Source: Sambucus nigra
Taxonomy: Eukaryota; Streptophyta; Magnoliopsida; Dipsacales; Adoxaceae
NCBI GenBank assembly: GCA_949130495.1
Contig: OX422218.1
Coordinates: 41,610,651 to 41,674,650 of the forward strand
Length of the DNA: 64,000 nt
Direction: 5' to 3'
Shown: one piece after another, positions 36,819 to 48,640 of the stretch
Layout of the letters: every line of letters starts with the position of its first letter
Numbering within the stretch: position 1 is the stretch's first letter
Position numbers and translations under genes: made by a program
Notes under the pieces: generated by a model
Told to the model about the DNA's origin: nothing
Databases searched by the model: none
The model's input: only the letters and a program-made list of their open reading frames with translations

Positions 36819-36830
36819 TGGTATCAGAGC
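36819..36830 (+). promoter_or_regulatory. Primer binding site (initiator tRNA-Met), element C
   Basis: Perfect TGGTATCAGAGC two bases after the 5' LTR. Confidence 0.93.
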
Positions 36831-39035
36831 ATCAGGTTCTTGTGTCCTTTAGGATCTGTGCTGCTTATTATGCTTTCAGCGTTGCTTTGTTTGATATAGA
36901 GCCCTATGTTTAGGATTGTCGATTTCTTTGATGAGATTTCGTTCTCCTGCGATAATGTATATACATTAGTGAATTCTAATTTCGTTCGGATGTGTGCGCA
37001 TGCCGAGCGATGACGGATGTCGGAAAAGGACCGTTAAGCGGACATCAGGAGGGAAGGTTCAGTTGAGGTTGTAAAATATATTCGAGGATGATGACCGTAG
37101 TAGAGGTCACCTCCATTATGGCACAAGAAGCGAAGACTAGAAAGGTGACTAAGGTGCATCCATGATTTCCAAATGCTGCTATAATCGAATAAGGTGCAAG
37201 AGTAAACTCACCCAACGTATTACAAAACGTGTAGAGAACTGTCAGTGTGAATTCTAGAAATGCGGGAATTGTATGTGTTTACCAAAGGAGGTAAAGTATC
37301 CAAAGGTTTAGATATAGGACGGAGTGTGGCTAACGGGAAGTAAAGAAAAAAAAATTTAGAGAAAATTTTCTTGGTTGTCGGAACAAAGTTATTATGATGG
37401 GGGTCAACCACCAATTTAGTAGTGCAATGCTATGTCTATAGGAGAACCTTAGGTACAGTGTTGACCGTATGTTACTTCATCAGATGTTCAGGATTAGAAG
37501 TGAACGTTGACCTGAACTCATCACAGGAGGATGTGACAGAGGTCATTTGTGAATATGAATCTTAACCGTTAGCGAAATTTTGTATCGAGAGATGTAGATA
37601 CAAGTGGAGGAAATGACTCCAAGTGGGAGATCGATTCGTAAAAATAGTTGATAACCCTCAAAGAGGAAATTATGATGGACGACCGAAGCAGGGGTTGACA
37701 ACGTCGTATTTTGTCAATAAAGATGGTAATACTCCTTGTGGGGGAAGCTAAAAGAATCGAAGAATTTAGTCGAGAATAAGACTGAATACAACGGGGGTAG
37801 TGTATCACCACAAAAGGTTGTGGATACACATCAGGGGACCCATTTAAATGATTCAGATAGTTTAATTCTTACCAAGTGATGGTAAATTCAGTAAGGACTA
37901 TTTTAGACATTGACATGTTCTTTAGGGCCTAAAAGGCTAAGGGAATAACCGGGGTAGTTAATAGGAATCGAGTCTACTAAAGTCCGGGAGAAGGACAATC
38001 TTAACCTGGTTAGTAGGACAGGTGATAAGTGGATTATGTGTTGAGGTATTTTGTGGGGAGTGAGATCTCACGCGATAATATGTTCCGAAGTGAGTAAAGG
38101 GACAAGAATACGGTGCCTAGTCCAAAACAATGATTAAAGTAGTTTTATTTCAGTTTGGGCAGACGTGTTACGTCCGGAAACCATTTGTGCAGTCAAGATG
38201 ATTGCCAAAGTGGAAGTATAAGTTATATCCTCAGAGGATGAGACATGTTTATGTGGCACGAACGAGCCACTATATTTTGTTCATTGCTAGATTTGCATGT
38301 GAGACGAGTTTAATGCATATAATTATAAACGTTACTATTTTGTGAATATTCTTCCCTAGTGTAGCGGGATTTTTCTTTAGTGCTATCCGCGGAGGATGAA
38401 TAAGTATACTAATAGTGTTATGTACCTTATTGAGGTTACTCGTTGTAGTGATGCGATATGAGAGTATGATATTATCCTTGTTAAAACATTATAAAAATGG
38501 TTAGAACGATAGTGGGCAATTATTGCAAGGCTATCGGAGTGGTTGCATTAGTGCAGCATATTTTTACTCTGGCGAGGTCCACCTGAGAGAAGGCCGGACT
38601 CGCACTTATATTATCTATCCTAGAGACTTCGGAGGGGATAGTGGGCTCGAGATATACGATGCTAATATATGTATAGACTTTATCATTACGATTTAGTATG
38701 TATCGGGTTTACTGTTGGGCGAAAAGATTTATCTCAGTATTATGTTTAGCACTCAGGAAGAGTATATTGCTAGATCTATCCTCTAGGGATGTGGGAGTTA
38801 AGAGTTATACCCCTATTATTAGGGAAACGTATTTTGAGAATTCCGTTTGTGTGTATTCGAGGCTTATGGAATGCAATTACCACCAACCAATACTAAACGA
38901 TAGTGCAATTGGTGAAATATTCTTTGTTCAGTGTAATTATGGGAGGAGATGTAATTTTTCTGTCGAGAGATGGAATAAAGGGGTACATGCTATGGACGGA
39001 GTACCTAACGGATTTTGATAATCGACAATGCCAGG

Positions 39036-39098
39036 TAGTAGTGTATCTGGGGGTTCCTAGTTTGGATTTCGCTTTGCGAGACATCCCACGCATGAAAC
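39036..39098 (+). other. G-tract/stem-loop module, copy in element C
   Basis: GTAGTGTATCTGGGGGTTCC, then GGATTTCGCTTTGCGAGACA and TCCCACGC. The stem TTTCGC/GCGAGA is intact with a TTT loop. Confidence 0.8.
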
Positions 39099-39387
39099 TT
39101 AGCATAAGGTTGGAATTAGGGAGATGTTTGATCGTTAGCCCGTGAGTTTGGTACCTCGGTCGTACTAGGGGTAGGTAATTATATCTATAAGTTACAAGTT
39201 AAATCATGATTTAAGTCCAGTGGAGCCGGTTATATGGTAAGAAAGCATTGAAAGTTATCCCCACGAGTTGAGGGGTGGAACGATGATAAAAAGGATTTAA
39301 AAATTTCGATTTCTAGGGTGATTGAGAATACCCAAGTGTTGTAACCACGTTCATAACACAAGGTAGATAAAGAGTTGGATGATTGTA

Positions 39388-39649
39388 GCATGGATTATCT
39401 GAAAGAATTTTTATTATACAAAAGAGATGACTTGTAATTATTTTGATGAATAGAGCATTAGTGATTAATTTTGGTTGTTGTACTTATTTTGGAAGATTGT
39501 TGTACTTATCTAAAGAAGTTTGATATTTGTTATTCCTCTTTTATTGTCATGGAATTTGAATTCCCTATTCCTTATATTTTGTTGGATTTCATTAGTTCTA
39601 CCGATGAGTAGCACGCCGTTCGCTCTCCCAGGGCGGTCGGGGTGTTGCA
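39388..39649 (+). mobile_element. Truncated LTR of family E inside element C
   Basis: Matches the last part of solo LTR E (GCATGGATTAT, TAGAGCATTAGTGATT, then CGCTCTCCCAGGGC and a GGTGTTGCA end). The 5' end is missing, so no target duplication is visible. Confidence 0.7.
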
Positions 39650-41135
39650 AAAATATGGGCATCCGGGTTAAACTGCTGTTAGAATAGTCCGACTTGAAGG
39701 GACGTGGTAAAAGACGTGTGAAATATATGTTGGTGGGACTAGCATAACGAAGTGGAAGTGATGGAGTGGATTAAACGTCACATGAGGGGCGATAATCCAT
39801 ACATAAGTGTACAATTAGAATAGCACACCCTAATTTGATTGGAAGGCTGTGTGATGCAATTTAAGAAGGAGTATTCCTTGAATAGAGTAGAATTTAATTA
39901 TTATGAAGAACACTCGGAGCGGAGTTGTTATTAGTCAAGGGTGAGAGCGACTTGCGTATACAAAGAGTGATGATGTTAGTATGAAATAAAACATCTAGAA
40001 GTGCTCATCGTAGAGGAAAGAGCACGGGTCGGAACTTTCGGCATACACCAAGGAAGGAAGGGGAGTATTACGTGTCACTTAATGTGGGATATTTCAAGAA
40101 AAAAATCGATGTTTAGCGGGACGTAGTGAGTAGTCTCTACATGCACCACCAGTAGGTAGGGTTCGATTGGAAGAGTAAAATCAACAAGAGAATTTTGTGT
40201 ATATCGACAATTCCTATAATTGGAAGAGGTCGATAAAGTAAGTAAAGTTCTTGGATGGGTTACCATCCTTAAAACAAGATCAAGGGTGCATCCGAACAGG
40301 TGAATTAAGTCGACCAAGAAGGAAGTGATTAATATTCCTTTGGGGTGGTTTACAATATTAACTAGTGTGCCCCAGACTTCCTTTGAAAGGAAGGATCGCG
40401 CCAGCACATGGTCTGATACAGTATTAATTTTCCGAATCAGGATGAGATTGGTGAATCCCACCTTTAATAAGGGATTTCAGGAACCAACAGAGATATGGTT
40501 TCGTTTCGAGTAGGATGTATCACCCTTAGCCAGGGAATTGGCGCACGGTGATGAAAGATTAGTGGAGCCACGTGAAGGAAATTTTGGAATCTTAGTACGG
40601 TGATTTAAGGAATGCTCTATAAAACACTCGTACCTGTTTGTCGTGTACGAGGTACATATTAAGGTTTTGGTATGGAAGAACCTCGACTATTCTCCTTCTG
40701 TGTGTTTAGAGGTGAGCGAATAATCAAAATTTAGGATCGGTCGAAAATGATTCGATAACTATGGTGGAATTCCACGACCATTTTAGGCGAATAAGAGTGG
40801 TCAGATGTTCGTATTTTTCTCAGAATGGGAGTTTTGTATATAAATCAATTCGAGTAGTTGTCATGTAGTGAGGTGCGGTCTCCCAATGATAGTGAGATAA
40901 TGGAAATTTATAATGTATAGGCGTGACCAATGTGAATGTTGTCGATTAGGAGAACCATGTGAAGTGTCTCCAATGAGAATGTCAAACAAGCTTGCTGTGA
41001 GGGAGGGGCTATAGTGATTGAGCACCTTACTATGTGGATAGGTTGTGTACTGTTAAGGTATTCAAAATGTGTTCTACCAGGTAGGCCTTATTTTTCCGAA
41101 TTTTGGGATAAAATTCCGTTATTAGGGGGGAAGTA

Positions 41136-44100
41136 TGTATTACCCCGTATTTTTATGCTTTCTAAATTTGGAGATTTATTAAATTTAATGTGACTTATTA
41201 ATTTAATATAAATCTGGAAATTAATTATTTTTAATTACTAACGTGACGAGAGTTAGTAATCATTGGAAACTTGTTGAATATTACTAATGAGTAAAGTAAT
41301 ATAATATTGGTACTATTAAATGTCACGACTGAATAAAATGACAATTTTGGAAATTTAAGTCGGGACGCGCTTGTGTCGTGTCGTGACTAAATATTGATTA
41401 ATAGAAGTGAATAAATTATAAGTCACCCGTATGGTCATTTCGAGTGCGCCAAAGTGTCCGGAAGAGTCAAGATAGTCAAAAATATGTACCCGGGGGTTTA
41501 GTTTGCGTCTCGGGGCATTTTTAGGCCTATTTAGCACCCCGAGAGGGCGTTTTGGACATTTCGTAATTTTGGGTAATTAAACCAACGAAAATTACAAGGT
41601 TATATCAGATGCTTAGGGTTGCCTTCTAGGGTTAACACAACTAAAAGCAAGTGAAGGCCATTGGGGAAGGAAGAAGAGATCTTGCCAAGGAATTCTAGGC
41701 CGAAAATCCCTCCGTTTGCGCCGCCGTCGCCGCCAAACGATAGATCACGTCGCAAGGATCGTAATCACACTGATTTCAGCACAACTCAGAGACCAAAAAT
41801 CCCCAGGAAAGTGTTTATCTTGCTTAATTTCGTTAATTCATCATTCATGTTAGTCTAGGGTTGATTAGGATGAGTTTCATAGAAGAAAACCCATGTTGGA
41901 GATAGGAAAATTGCATGTAGTAATGATATAAATGATAATCTGGAAATCCCCTTCATATGTAGAGGTTGAACCACGGATTTATGATGGATTAGAAGTAGGA
42001 ATTCTGGAAAAAGGCTGTTTAGAACAAAGTTAATGAAATTTCTAGGGCTCATGAGATTTATATAAGTTTTGGCCCTTTAATCCATGTATATTGATGAAAA
42101 TTCATTGCTTTACGTAAAAGATTGTTAGTTTGGGTTTACAATGTTTGTTGTACAAATTTCTGGGAGTCTGAGTGTTAAAAATATGGATTTGGATGAGGTT
42201 GGATGATAGAACTCCTAACTGGTTTTTTGGCAGATTTGCCATACCTGTTTGATCGATCGATCGAACCAAGAGTGTCGATCGATCGACGCATCGATCGATC
42301 GAGCTCCTCCCATCGATCGATCGACCCCACCTAACAGACTCATATTTCCCCTTTTAAAAAGCTGAATTCAATTTAAATGAGAATAATCCTTGTACATCCT
42401 TATTAAAATATTTTGGGAGATAAAGAAGAGCAGTAGAACTTATTGATAATATGAAATCTTTAATCTAAGACGAGATTTACATTTCTCGGGGATGTTTACA
42501 TATAAGGGACAATGGAACTATGTATAAAAAGGGGGAGACGAGTAAGGTAGTTAAGTTGGAAAATAAATGAGTACCTACTGAAATTACACTTGGGAGGATA
42601 GGAAACCACGAGTGTCACTTAATAAGTTGGGATAATTCCACAAATTAAAGTAAGAAATGAACTGTTATATGTGATAACTAAATAACGAGAAATGAGGATA
42701 AAAATTATAATTATGGGTTATGAGTTGTACCTAAATTTGATGTGGTAATAGTAGTACATTTATATGACTGTGTTTATGCATATACTATATACGTGTGAAA
42801 ACCATGCTCGCGCTACTTGCTATCCCCGAGGTTACCGCGCTGGGACAGTCTTATCTCGATGGGACCTTTATGGGGGATATTGACTCGTACCCTAGAAGAT
42901 AGAGAACCTTTGGTACATGCTACTCGGATCGATACTCAGACGGCCTAAGAGATGTGGGGGCATGTGCTGACCTCTTAGAGACCGGGACTCTATGCTTCGC
43001 CTCAATATTGTTTATGTTTGTGTTAATACAGTTCGAGAGTGATTTCGAACTTGTATTTCCCTTAGTACGAGTGATACGGGTACTGGATAGGAGAGTATGC
43101 CCGCACCATAATTTTTATGTGGGGTGCTGTTAGAATATATATATATATTATACGAGTATTTAATATATATATATTTAATTCTGAAATTTGGAATCTCCTA
43201 CTTTGTTTATGGTAAGTAAGAAATGAATAATGATTTCAATTTGGAAATACTTGTTTTGAAAAGTATAATATGATACTGGGAAACTTTATTAGCAAATAAA
43301 ATTAAAATGCGATCTTTGTTATTAAATGAAATTTACTTCTTAAATAGTTGAATTGTCAGTTTAAATCTTACGAGCAACCTAAGATAAGATAAGGTAGACC
43401 ATTGGGAAGGTTAGTGAGATAGGTGTGCACATTAGAAGATAGGTGAGAATTTCTCAAGGGAGTGCCACACTAATATGTTGTTCCATTGGCGAGTAAACAT
43501 TTTAAATACTTGCTAAACAAATTTTAAATCGTTTTTACAATCGGGCTCTGACCCGTTTCCATTTTCTTTTCTGTCTTGTATATATACGTATGTATTACAG
43601 GTGCCCAGCCACAGGGGCGTCTTGCATATGATCCTTTGGAAGGAACGCGATGCAGCTTAGGTGGGAGTTGCAGGCCTCTTGCTTAGACGACCTCATCTCT
43701 TGATTGCTCTTCTAGCACTATTTATTCAGTTGGGCATGTGTCGCCCTTTTTCAATTTTTCAGTTATTTATCGGATATTGTGACTTGTTTAATTCAGTATT
43801 TACACTTTGGGACTTATTACTGTTAGGATGTTTTCCTTTAAGTTTTAATGTTGGAATCACTTAGTTGGATGTTTAATTAATTGGACTGTTTGTTCCAGTA
43901 TAGTTGTTGTGTGATTCTTTAATTATGAATGATGTAAAGTTTTAACTGTTGGTTTATATAAATAAAATTTGAAAAGTAATGTCTAAAATGGTTTTGACAC
44001 TTAGCTTAATTATTTAGGGTGTTAAATTGAAAAAGTAATTTTTACGACAATAATGTTAAGAATGAACCAACCGTTCACCTTGATTATAATTTAATAAAGG

Positions 44101-44137
44101 ACCTATCACCCGGTATTTAATTAGGCGGGGTGTCACA
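41136..44137 (+). repeat. 3' LTR of element C
   Basis: Starts TGTATTACCCCG and ends GGGGTGTCACA. The donor-like site is mutated to CCCCAG|GAAAGT near 41807. The palindrome cluster at 42250-42327 is longer than in the 5' LTR. Acceptor-like AG at 43599-43600, then 537 bp to the end, as in the 5' LTR. Confidence 0.92.
42250..42327. repeat. GATCGATC palindrome cluster, LTR C (3')
   Basis: Four blocks of GATCGATCGA type. One extra unit of about 16 bp (CGCATCGATCGATCGA) compared with 34950-35012. Confidence 0.88.
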
Positions 44138-45589
44138 GGCCCTAGTTACCCCTTTTAGAATTTCAGTAGCTAAGTCTTCCTTAGGCTACTAGTTCATGTC
44201 ATAAGCTCACTCACGCTTTCACATAATCACATTCTCATTCTCGCAAATTAATTACGTTGTCGTTTAATCTCGTTTAATCATCGTCTTAATTCTCTCGATA
44301 AGACTAAATTCCCACAAGCTTATAATGGCCTACTGCAATATAATAGATTCCTCATTATATTCTAACAATATCCTAAAAGTTTTTTCGATAACAATTTAGG
44401 AGTTCTCGGCTAAAAAAGGAATTTTTATATTTTTATGGGCATCGAATCGGTTTGCCCTTCTGCAATTAAACTTCCTCATTTCGCAGATGCGTTTTTTACC
44501 ATTAACACACTAGTAACTTCCATATTCCTCCACCAAACTCTAAACCAATTGTCCCAAACCCTTCCCACATGTATTAGGACAGTTTCTAAAGTAATTTTTG
44601 CATTAAAACAGTACGAACAACATTCAAGAATGGATTTAATCATCCAATCCTAAAAAATCCTAGGTTTTATGTTCTTTCACCATTATACATCAAAAATCCA
44701 GATCTAATTCGTGGAGAATAACACAAAATCTCTAATTTATTATCCTCTACTGATATCAAATCATTCTACATGTCATTCCTACTCAAACATGTATTAAATC
44801 ATTCTTTTCTTCCAATAATTATCAATTTCATCAAACTAGCTTGAAACCCAAACAACATGGGTATTATATCTTCAAAATATTTGCAAATAAACACTTGTCT
44901 TAGCACTGTAGGGTTTGATTTCATGGCTTGATGTTGGGTTTTATTATTTTTCTTCTCCAATCTTCCTTCCTAAGATGTTTGTGGTGCAAGAAAACGCCTT
45001 GATTCTTCAAGAACTCTCCCAAAAGTTCCAAGAATGGACACTCTTCCTTTTCTAAGGACTCCTCTTTGTTATTTACTTTTCTAAACATAGCCTCTTCTAT
45101 CTAACATCTGATATAAGCCTACAAAATTCACAGGTCTCTTTACCCTCTCTTATAAAATGAGCAAAACACACTCATCTGATCCCGGTTTAGCCTAAAATTA
45201 CCCCTTTACTCAATTGACATCCCCGGGTATACTATTTTGACTAATTCGACCCTTCTGGACACATCCGTGACCTTGAAATCATGATCTCAGTCACTCTACA
45301 TAAATATCTGATTTTGACCTCAAGTTAGTAAACACGCGACTCCAGATTGAGATAAATCTAATTACTCCCATATCATTCGATATGACGCAATTTATTAATC
45401 ATCAATTATTTACTATTCACTTAGTATATATAATTCAAAATATTAATCATTATCTCACTCTTGGTTAATATTTTTTAGTCACATTATTATTCAATTCAAT
45501 TAAATTATTTCTCTCGTATACTTTAAAATAAAACAATTTAATTACCGAATTAATTAAATCTCAAATATACAACAATACAGGGTATTACA
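44138..45589 (-). repeat. LTR of chromovirus D, 5' portion
   Basis: On the minus strand the LTR starts TGTAATACCCTG at 45589. Shared landmarks with LTRs A and C: the GTCCAGAAGGGTCGAATTAG block near 45255, a TATA-like TTTTATAAG, and a degenerate donor AAG|ACAAGTG near 44904. Element C interrupts it at 44138. About 0.6 kb of D is missing between here and 33870, judged by the alignment with LTR A. Confidence 0.8.
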
Positions 45590-46125
45590 TATTTCCACCT
45601 TACAATGGAATTTCATCCTCGAAATTAGGTGATAACTGCAGTAAACAACTGTGGATACTTCTCTGGAATGTCATCCACTAGCTCCCAAGTAGACTCATCA
45701 ACACTATGGTGCCCCCACTGAACTCTGACTAGTGGTGCCACCTTAGACCGTAGTTTTTGCTCACTGTGATCTAGAATAGCCATGGGTCTCTCCTCATATG
45801 AGACGTCTGACTGTAAATCAATCTCCTCGAGTGGAACGTTCCAGAAGGGTCTCTCACTGCTCCTGTACTGCTTCAGCGATGCCATATGGAACACATCGTG
45901 TATCCACTGAATATGGTCCGATAAACTAATCTATATGCCACCGGCTCCACTCTCTCAGTAATAGGTAAAGGTCCCACATACCTCGGTGCTAACTTCCCAT
46001 TCTTGCCGAATCCTATGACCCCCTTCATGAGACACACATATCAACACCTGGTCGCCAACCTATAACTCCAGCCTTTTGAAATTCTTAGAATGGAATCATA
46101 AAAGTGAAGTCAAATGTATTTATAT
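45590..46125 (-). pseudogene. pol 3' end of chromovirus D: integrase C-terminus and chromodomain
   Basis: The minus-strand frame 45894-45625 (89 codons) contains DVSYEERPMAILDHSEQKLR and VRVQWGHHSVDESTWE, the chromodomain that closes chromovirus integrases and is thought to guide insertion into certain chromatin. Upstream, to about 46125, the integrase C-terminal region is readable only with frameshifts and stops. After the gene come a TTTCGAGGATGAAATTCC motif and a purine tract next to the LTR at 45589. The rest of pol and gag are absent. This identifies the LTR lineage as chromoviral (Tekay/Del-like). Confidence 0.88.
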
Positions 46126-46499
46126 ACATAATTATACGATGGCGCTACCGGTGCTCCCCTATAATCCTCTTATGCTCCACTTCGAAACGTAAAAATGATA
46201 AATGACAATTGAGCCCTCTTAACACCATATCTTTTCTTACGCATGCTTTTTGGCGAATCATCTTTCCACCGTTACGTCCAGTAACCATTTAAAATAAAGA
46301 GGTTAAAAAGTGTTAACAAAAGTTTTTTTTATCATTATTTTTAATTTAATAACTAAATACAATTTAAGAAGAGAATAAAATTCACACTTTAGTAACAATT
46401 ATAGACAACTTAATCGTTAATTGATTTATGCTTTAGTACTCACTCGATTTTTTCAAAAAGCATGAACACGACTCAATTAAAAGGAGACAATATACAACG
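46126..46499. other. AT-rich region without recognised features
   Basis: I see no coding sequence, terminal repeat or tandem repeat. The truncated end of element D lies at its left. Confidence 0.5.
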
Positions 46500-47150
46500 T
46501 GATATAATATTTTTTTATCTAACAAGCACACAAGCCAAATAAAAGTGACACGACATGAGATGAGATACAATTTTATTTTCTAACTAACACGAACATGTCC
46601 CCAAAATAACACAACAGATGTAATTTTTTTTTATCTAACATGAACACAATCTAGTTAAAATTCAACATGACCCAACAAGACATGGAATCTCATTTCACCT
46701 ATCATGAATACAATCCAAATAAATGTGACATGATATGAGACTACATAAAATATTTTTTTTATCCAACATAGGCACAATGTATTTAAAATGAAACACGACA
46801 GGGAATACATGAAATCTCGATTTCCACAAAACATGAACACGACCCAAATAAACGTGAAATGACGAGAAAAAAAATCTTATTTTTTTATCCACCGCAAACA
46901 CGATCTATTTAAAAAGCAACACTACATGGAAAGACATGAAATCTATTTTTTTACCCAACATAATCATATCCTGAAAAACGTGACACAACACGACACTGCA
47001 TCAAATTTTTTTATCCAACAAGAATACAATCAAATTAAAATGAAACACCACACAATAAAAATATCATTTTTACCTAACAAAAATACGACCCAAATAAAAG
47101 AGACTATACATGACAAAAAAAGATTTCCAACCAGACAATGACCTGGTCTA
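46500..47150. repeat. ~63-bp minisatellite, about 11 units
   Basis: Unit with the core ATCCAACATGAACACGACCC, AAATAAA and GTGACACGACATG. Core starts at 46521, 46584, 46637, 46701, 46765, 46829, 46891, 46957, 47017, 47076 and 47129, spacings 53-66. Units are diverged. Related sequence continues in the opposite orientation after 47215. Confidence 0.85.
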
Positions 47151-47214
47151 GCTAAAAAATGACACGTCATGACACGGAATCTCATTTTTTACTTACGATT
47201 TTTCTTCGTTCCAT

Positions 47215-47530
47215 ATAGTTTTTTTTTTATAAATAAAACGAAGATTTCTCACCATGTTGCTTTTATTTGGGTTTGGTTCAGATTAGGTAAAATATAAATT
47301 TCATAATGTTTCATATCGCGTCGCCTTGTAGTTGGTTCAGGTTTGTATTTTGGAAATAAATTATAAGCAACTGAAATTAAACTGCAAATCAAAGTTCTTG
47401 TTTGTGTACATGTTAGACGAAAGACGAGATTTCATTCGTGTTGCTTTTATTTGGGTTATTTTATTGTTAGATAAACAAAATAGGAATTCATATCATGTTG
47501 TGTCGTCTTGCATTTTAATTGAGTAGGGTT
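47215..47530. repeat. Inverted arm of the ~63-bp minisatellite
   Basis: Reads GTGTTGCTTTTATTTGGGTT and TTGTTAGATAAACAAAA, the complement of the 46500-47150 units. Together they form an imperfect foldback centred near 47200, where ATCTTCGTTTTATTT pairs with its complement. Confidence 0.75.
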
Positions 47531-47800
47531 CAAGTTTGCATTTGTTTGTGTTTGGTAAAAAATGAGTGATTACAAACGTTTTAATTAATTAAGGAATAAG
47601 TTATCAATAATTAATTAAGGAATAAGGAATAAGTTATCAATACTCGTACTAATTAATTACAAAAGTTTTTTATCAATTATATGTTCTAAGGTGGAGCATG
47701 GGAAGACTATAGGAGCGCTAGTAGCTCTACCTTAACTATACGGTGCCCAAAATCTTCCTTTTTACACCCATGAAAAATCATTTACTTTTATTTCTTTGTA
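47531..47800. other. Short AT-rich repeats
   Basis: GGAATAAGTTATCAATA and TTAATTAAGGAATAAG are repeated at 47590-47660. Nothing else recognised. Confidence 0.5.
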
Positions 47801-47803
47801 AAC

Positions 47804-48077
47804 TCATTTGAGCAATTTTACCATTAGAATAAGCATTGTCTCTGGCACATTCAAGGTTGCTGAAACACCACCTGGAAGTTCAATCTTATAAGAATTTTCT
47901 CCAAACCTCTCAAGAAATTTAAAATGATCATCAACTCTCGGTTTCAGCTTCGCATGTTTTCCATAGAAAATCTCCCCTTGCGAAGATGAATCCACAACAA
48001 ATCACCTTCTTTGAATACAACTAACTTGTGATGCTTGTTTGCTTGACTTCGATACTTTTCATTCTCCTCGATTATAT
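47804..48077 (-). pseudogene. Ty3/gypsy integrase C-terminal fragment
   Basis: On the minus strand, KHHKLVVFKEGD leads to LLWIHLRKGRF and, after a frameshift, KHAKLKPRVDDHFKFLERF and NSYKIELPGG. These are the linker and C-terminal part of a plant gypsy integrase of a lineage other than D. The CACTA terminus at 48078 cuts it. Confidence 0.75.
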
Positions 48078-48624
48078 CACTTCAAGAAATAGTAGTTTTA
48101 GCAACAATTTATTTAACAATGAAATTAAATTCATGGCTAAAAAGTAATTTTTAACTACGAAATTTGAGTCGTAGAATAAAATAGTATCATTAGCGATGAA
48201 CCACTAAATTTTGTAGTGCAATGGTAGTAAATATGGCACCAAAATTTCCCTTTTAAAATAAAATTCCGCCATATCTTTTTACCACAAAATTAATATAATT
48301 ACCTACAATACTTTTTCATAGAAATAAATAAAACTATTGGGTAACAAATAACTTTCGTTGCCTAAGTTACCTAAAACTAATTAACCTATTAGAAAAAACA
48401 CAACCGTCCATCTCTCAAAATCCATAATCGATTTTCTTAATAGTCATTTCTCAAAACCTTCAAAACTCAAAATCCACGACCGTCAATATCGAGTTGGGTT
48501 GGCTGCTGGAGATGGAGGTTTAGATACTCAAAAGCCACGACCGTCCATTTTCAACATCTATTTAACCTTCATAACCTTCACTCAAACCTTGATTTTAATC
48601 CTCATATTTGAATTGCTGAATCAG

Positions 48625-48640
48625 CCCCCCCCCCCCCCCC
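48625..48640. repeat. Poly-C tract
   Basis: Sixteen consecutive Cs in the CACTA left region. Confidence 0.9.

Larger units (their letters stand above)
36817..41135 (+). other. Internal region of element C, no coding sequence recognised
   Basis: PBS at 36819-36830, polypurine tract AGGGGGGAAG at 41124-41133. Homologous to the element A interior with many indels, which argues against a conserved coding frame. Contains one stem-loop module (39036-39098) and a truncated copy of LTR family E (about 39388-39649). Confidence 0.8.
33873..44137 (+). mobile_element. LTR retrotransposon C, large non-coding (LARD-like) element
   Basis: 5' LTR about 33873-36816 (missing roughly its first 38 bp), internal region 36817-41135, 3' LTR 41136-44137. 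It has a perfect primer site and a polypurine tract but no recognisable gag or pol. Related to element A along its whole length. It is inserted in the LTR of element D. The left junction has been deleted, so no target duplication can be checked; the right one would be GGCCC (44138-44142). Confidence 0.88.
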
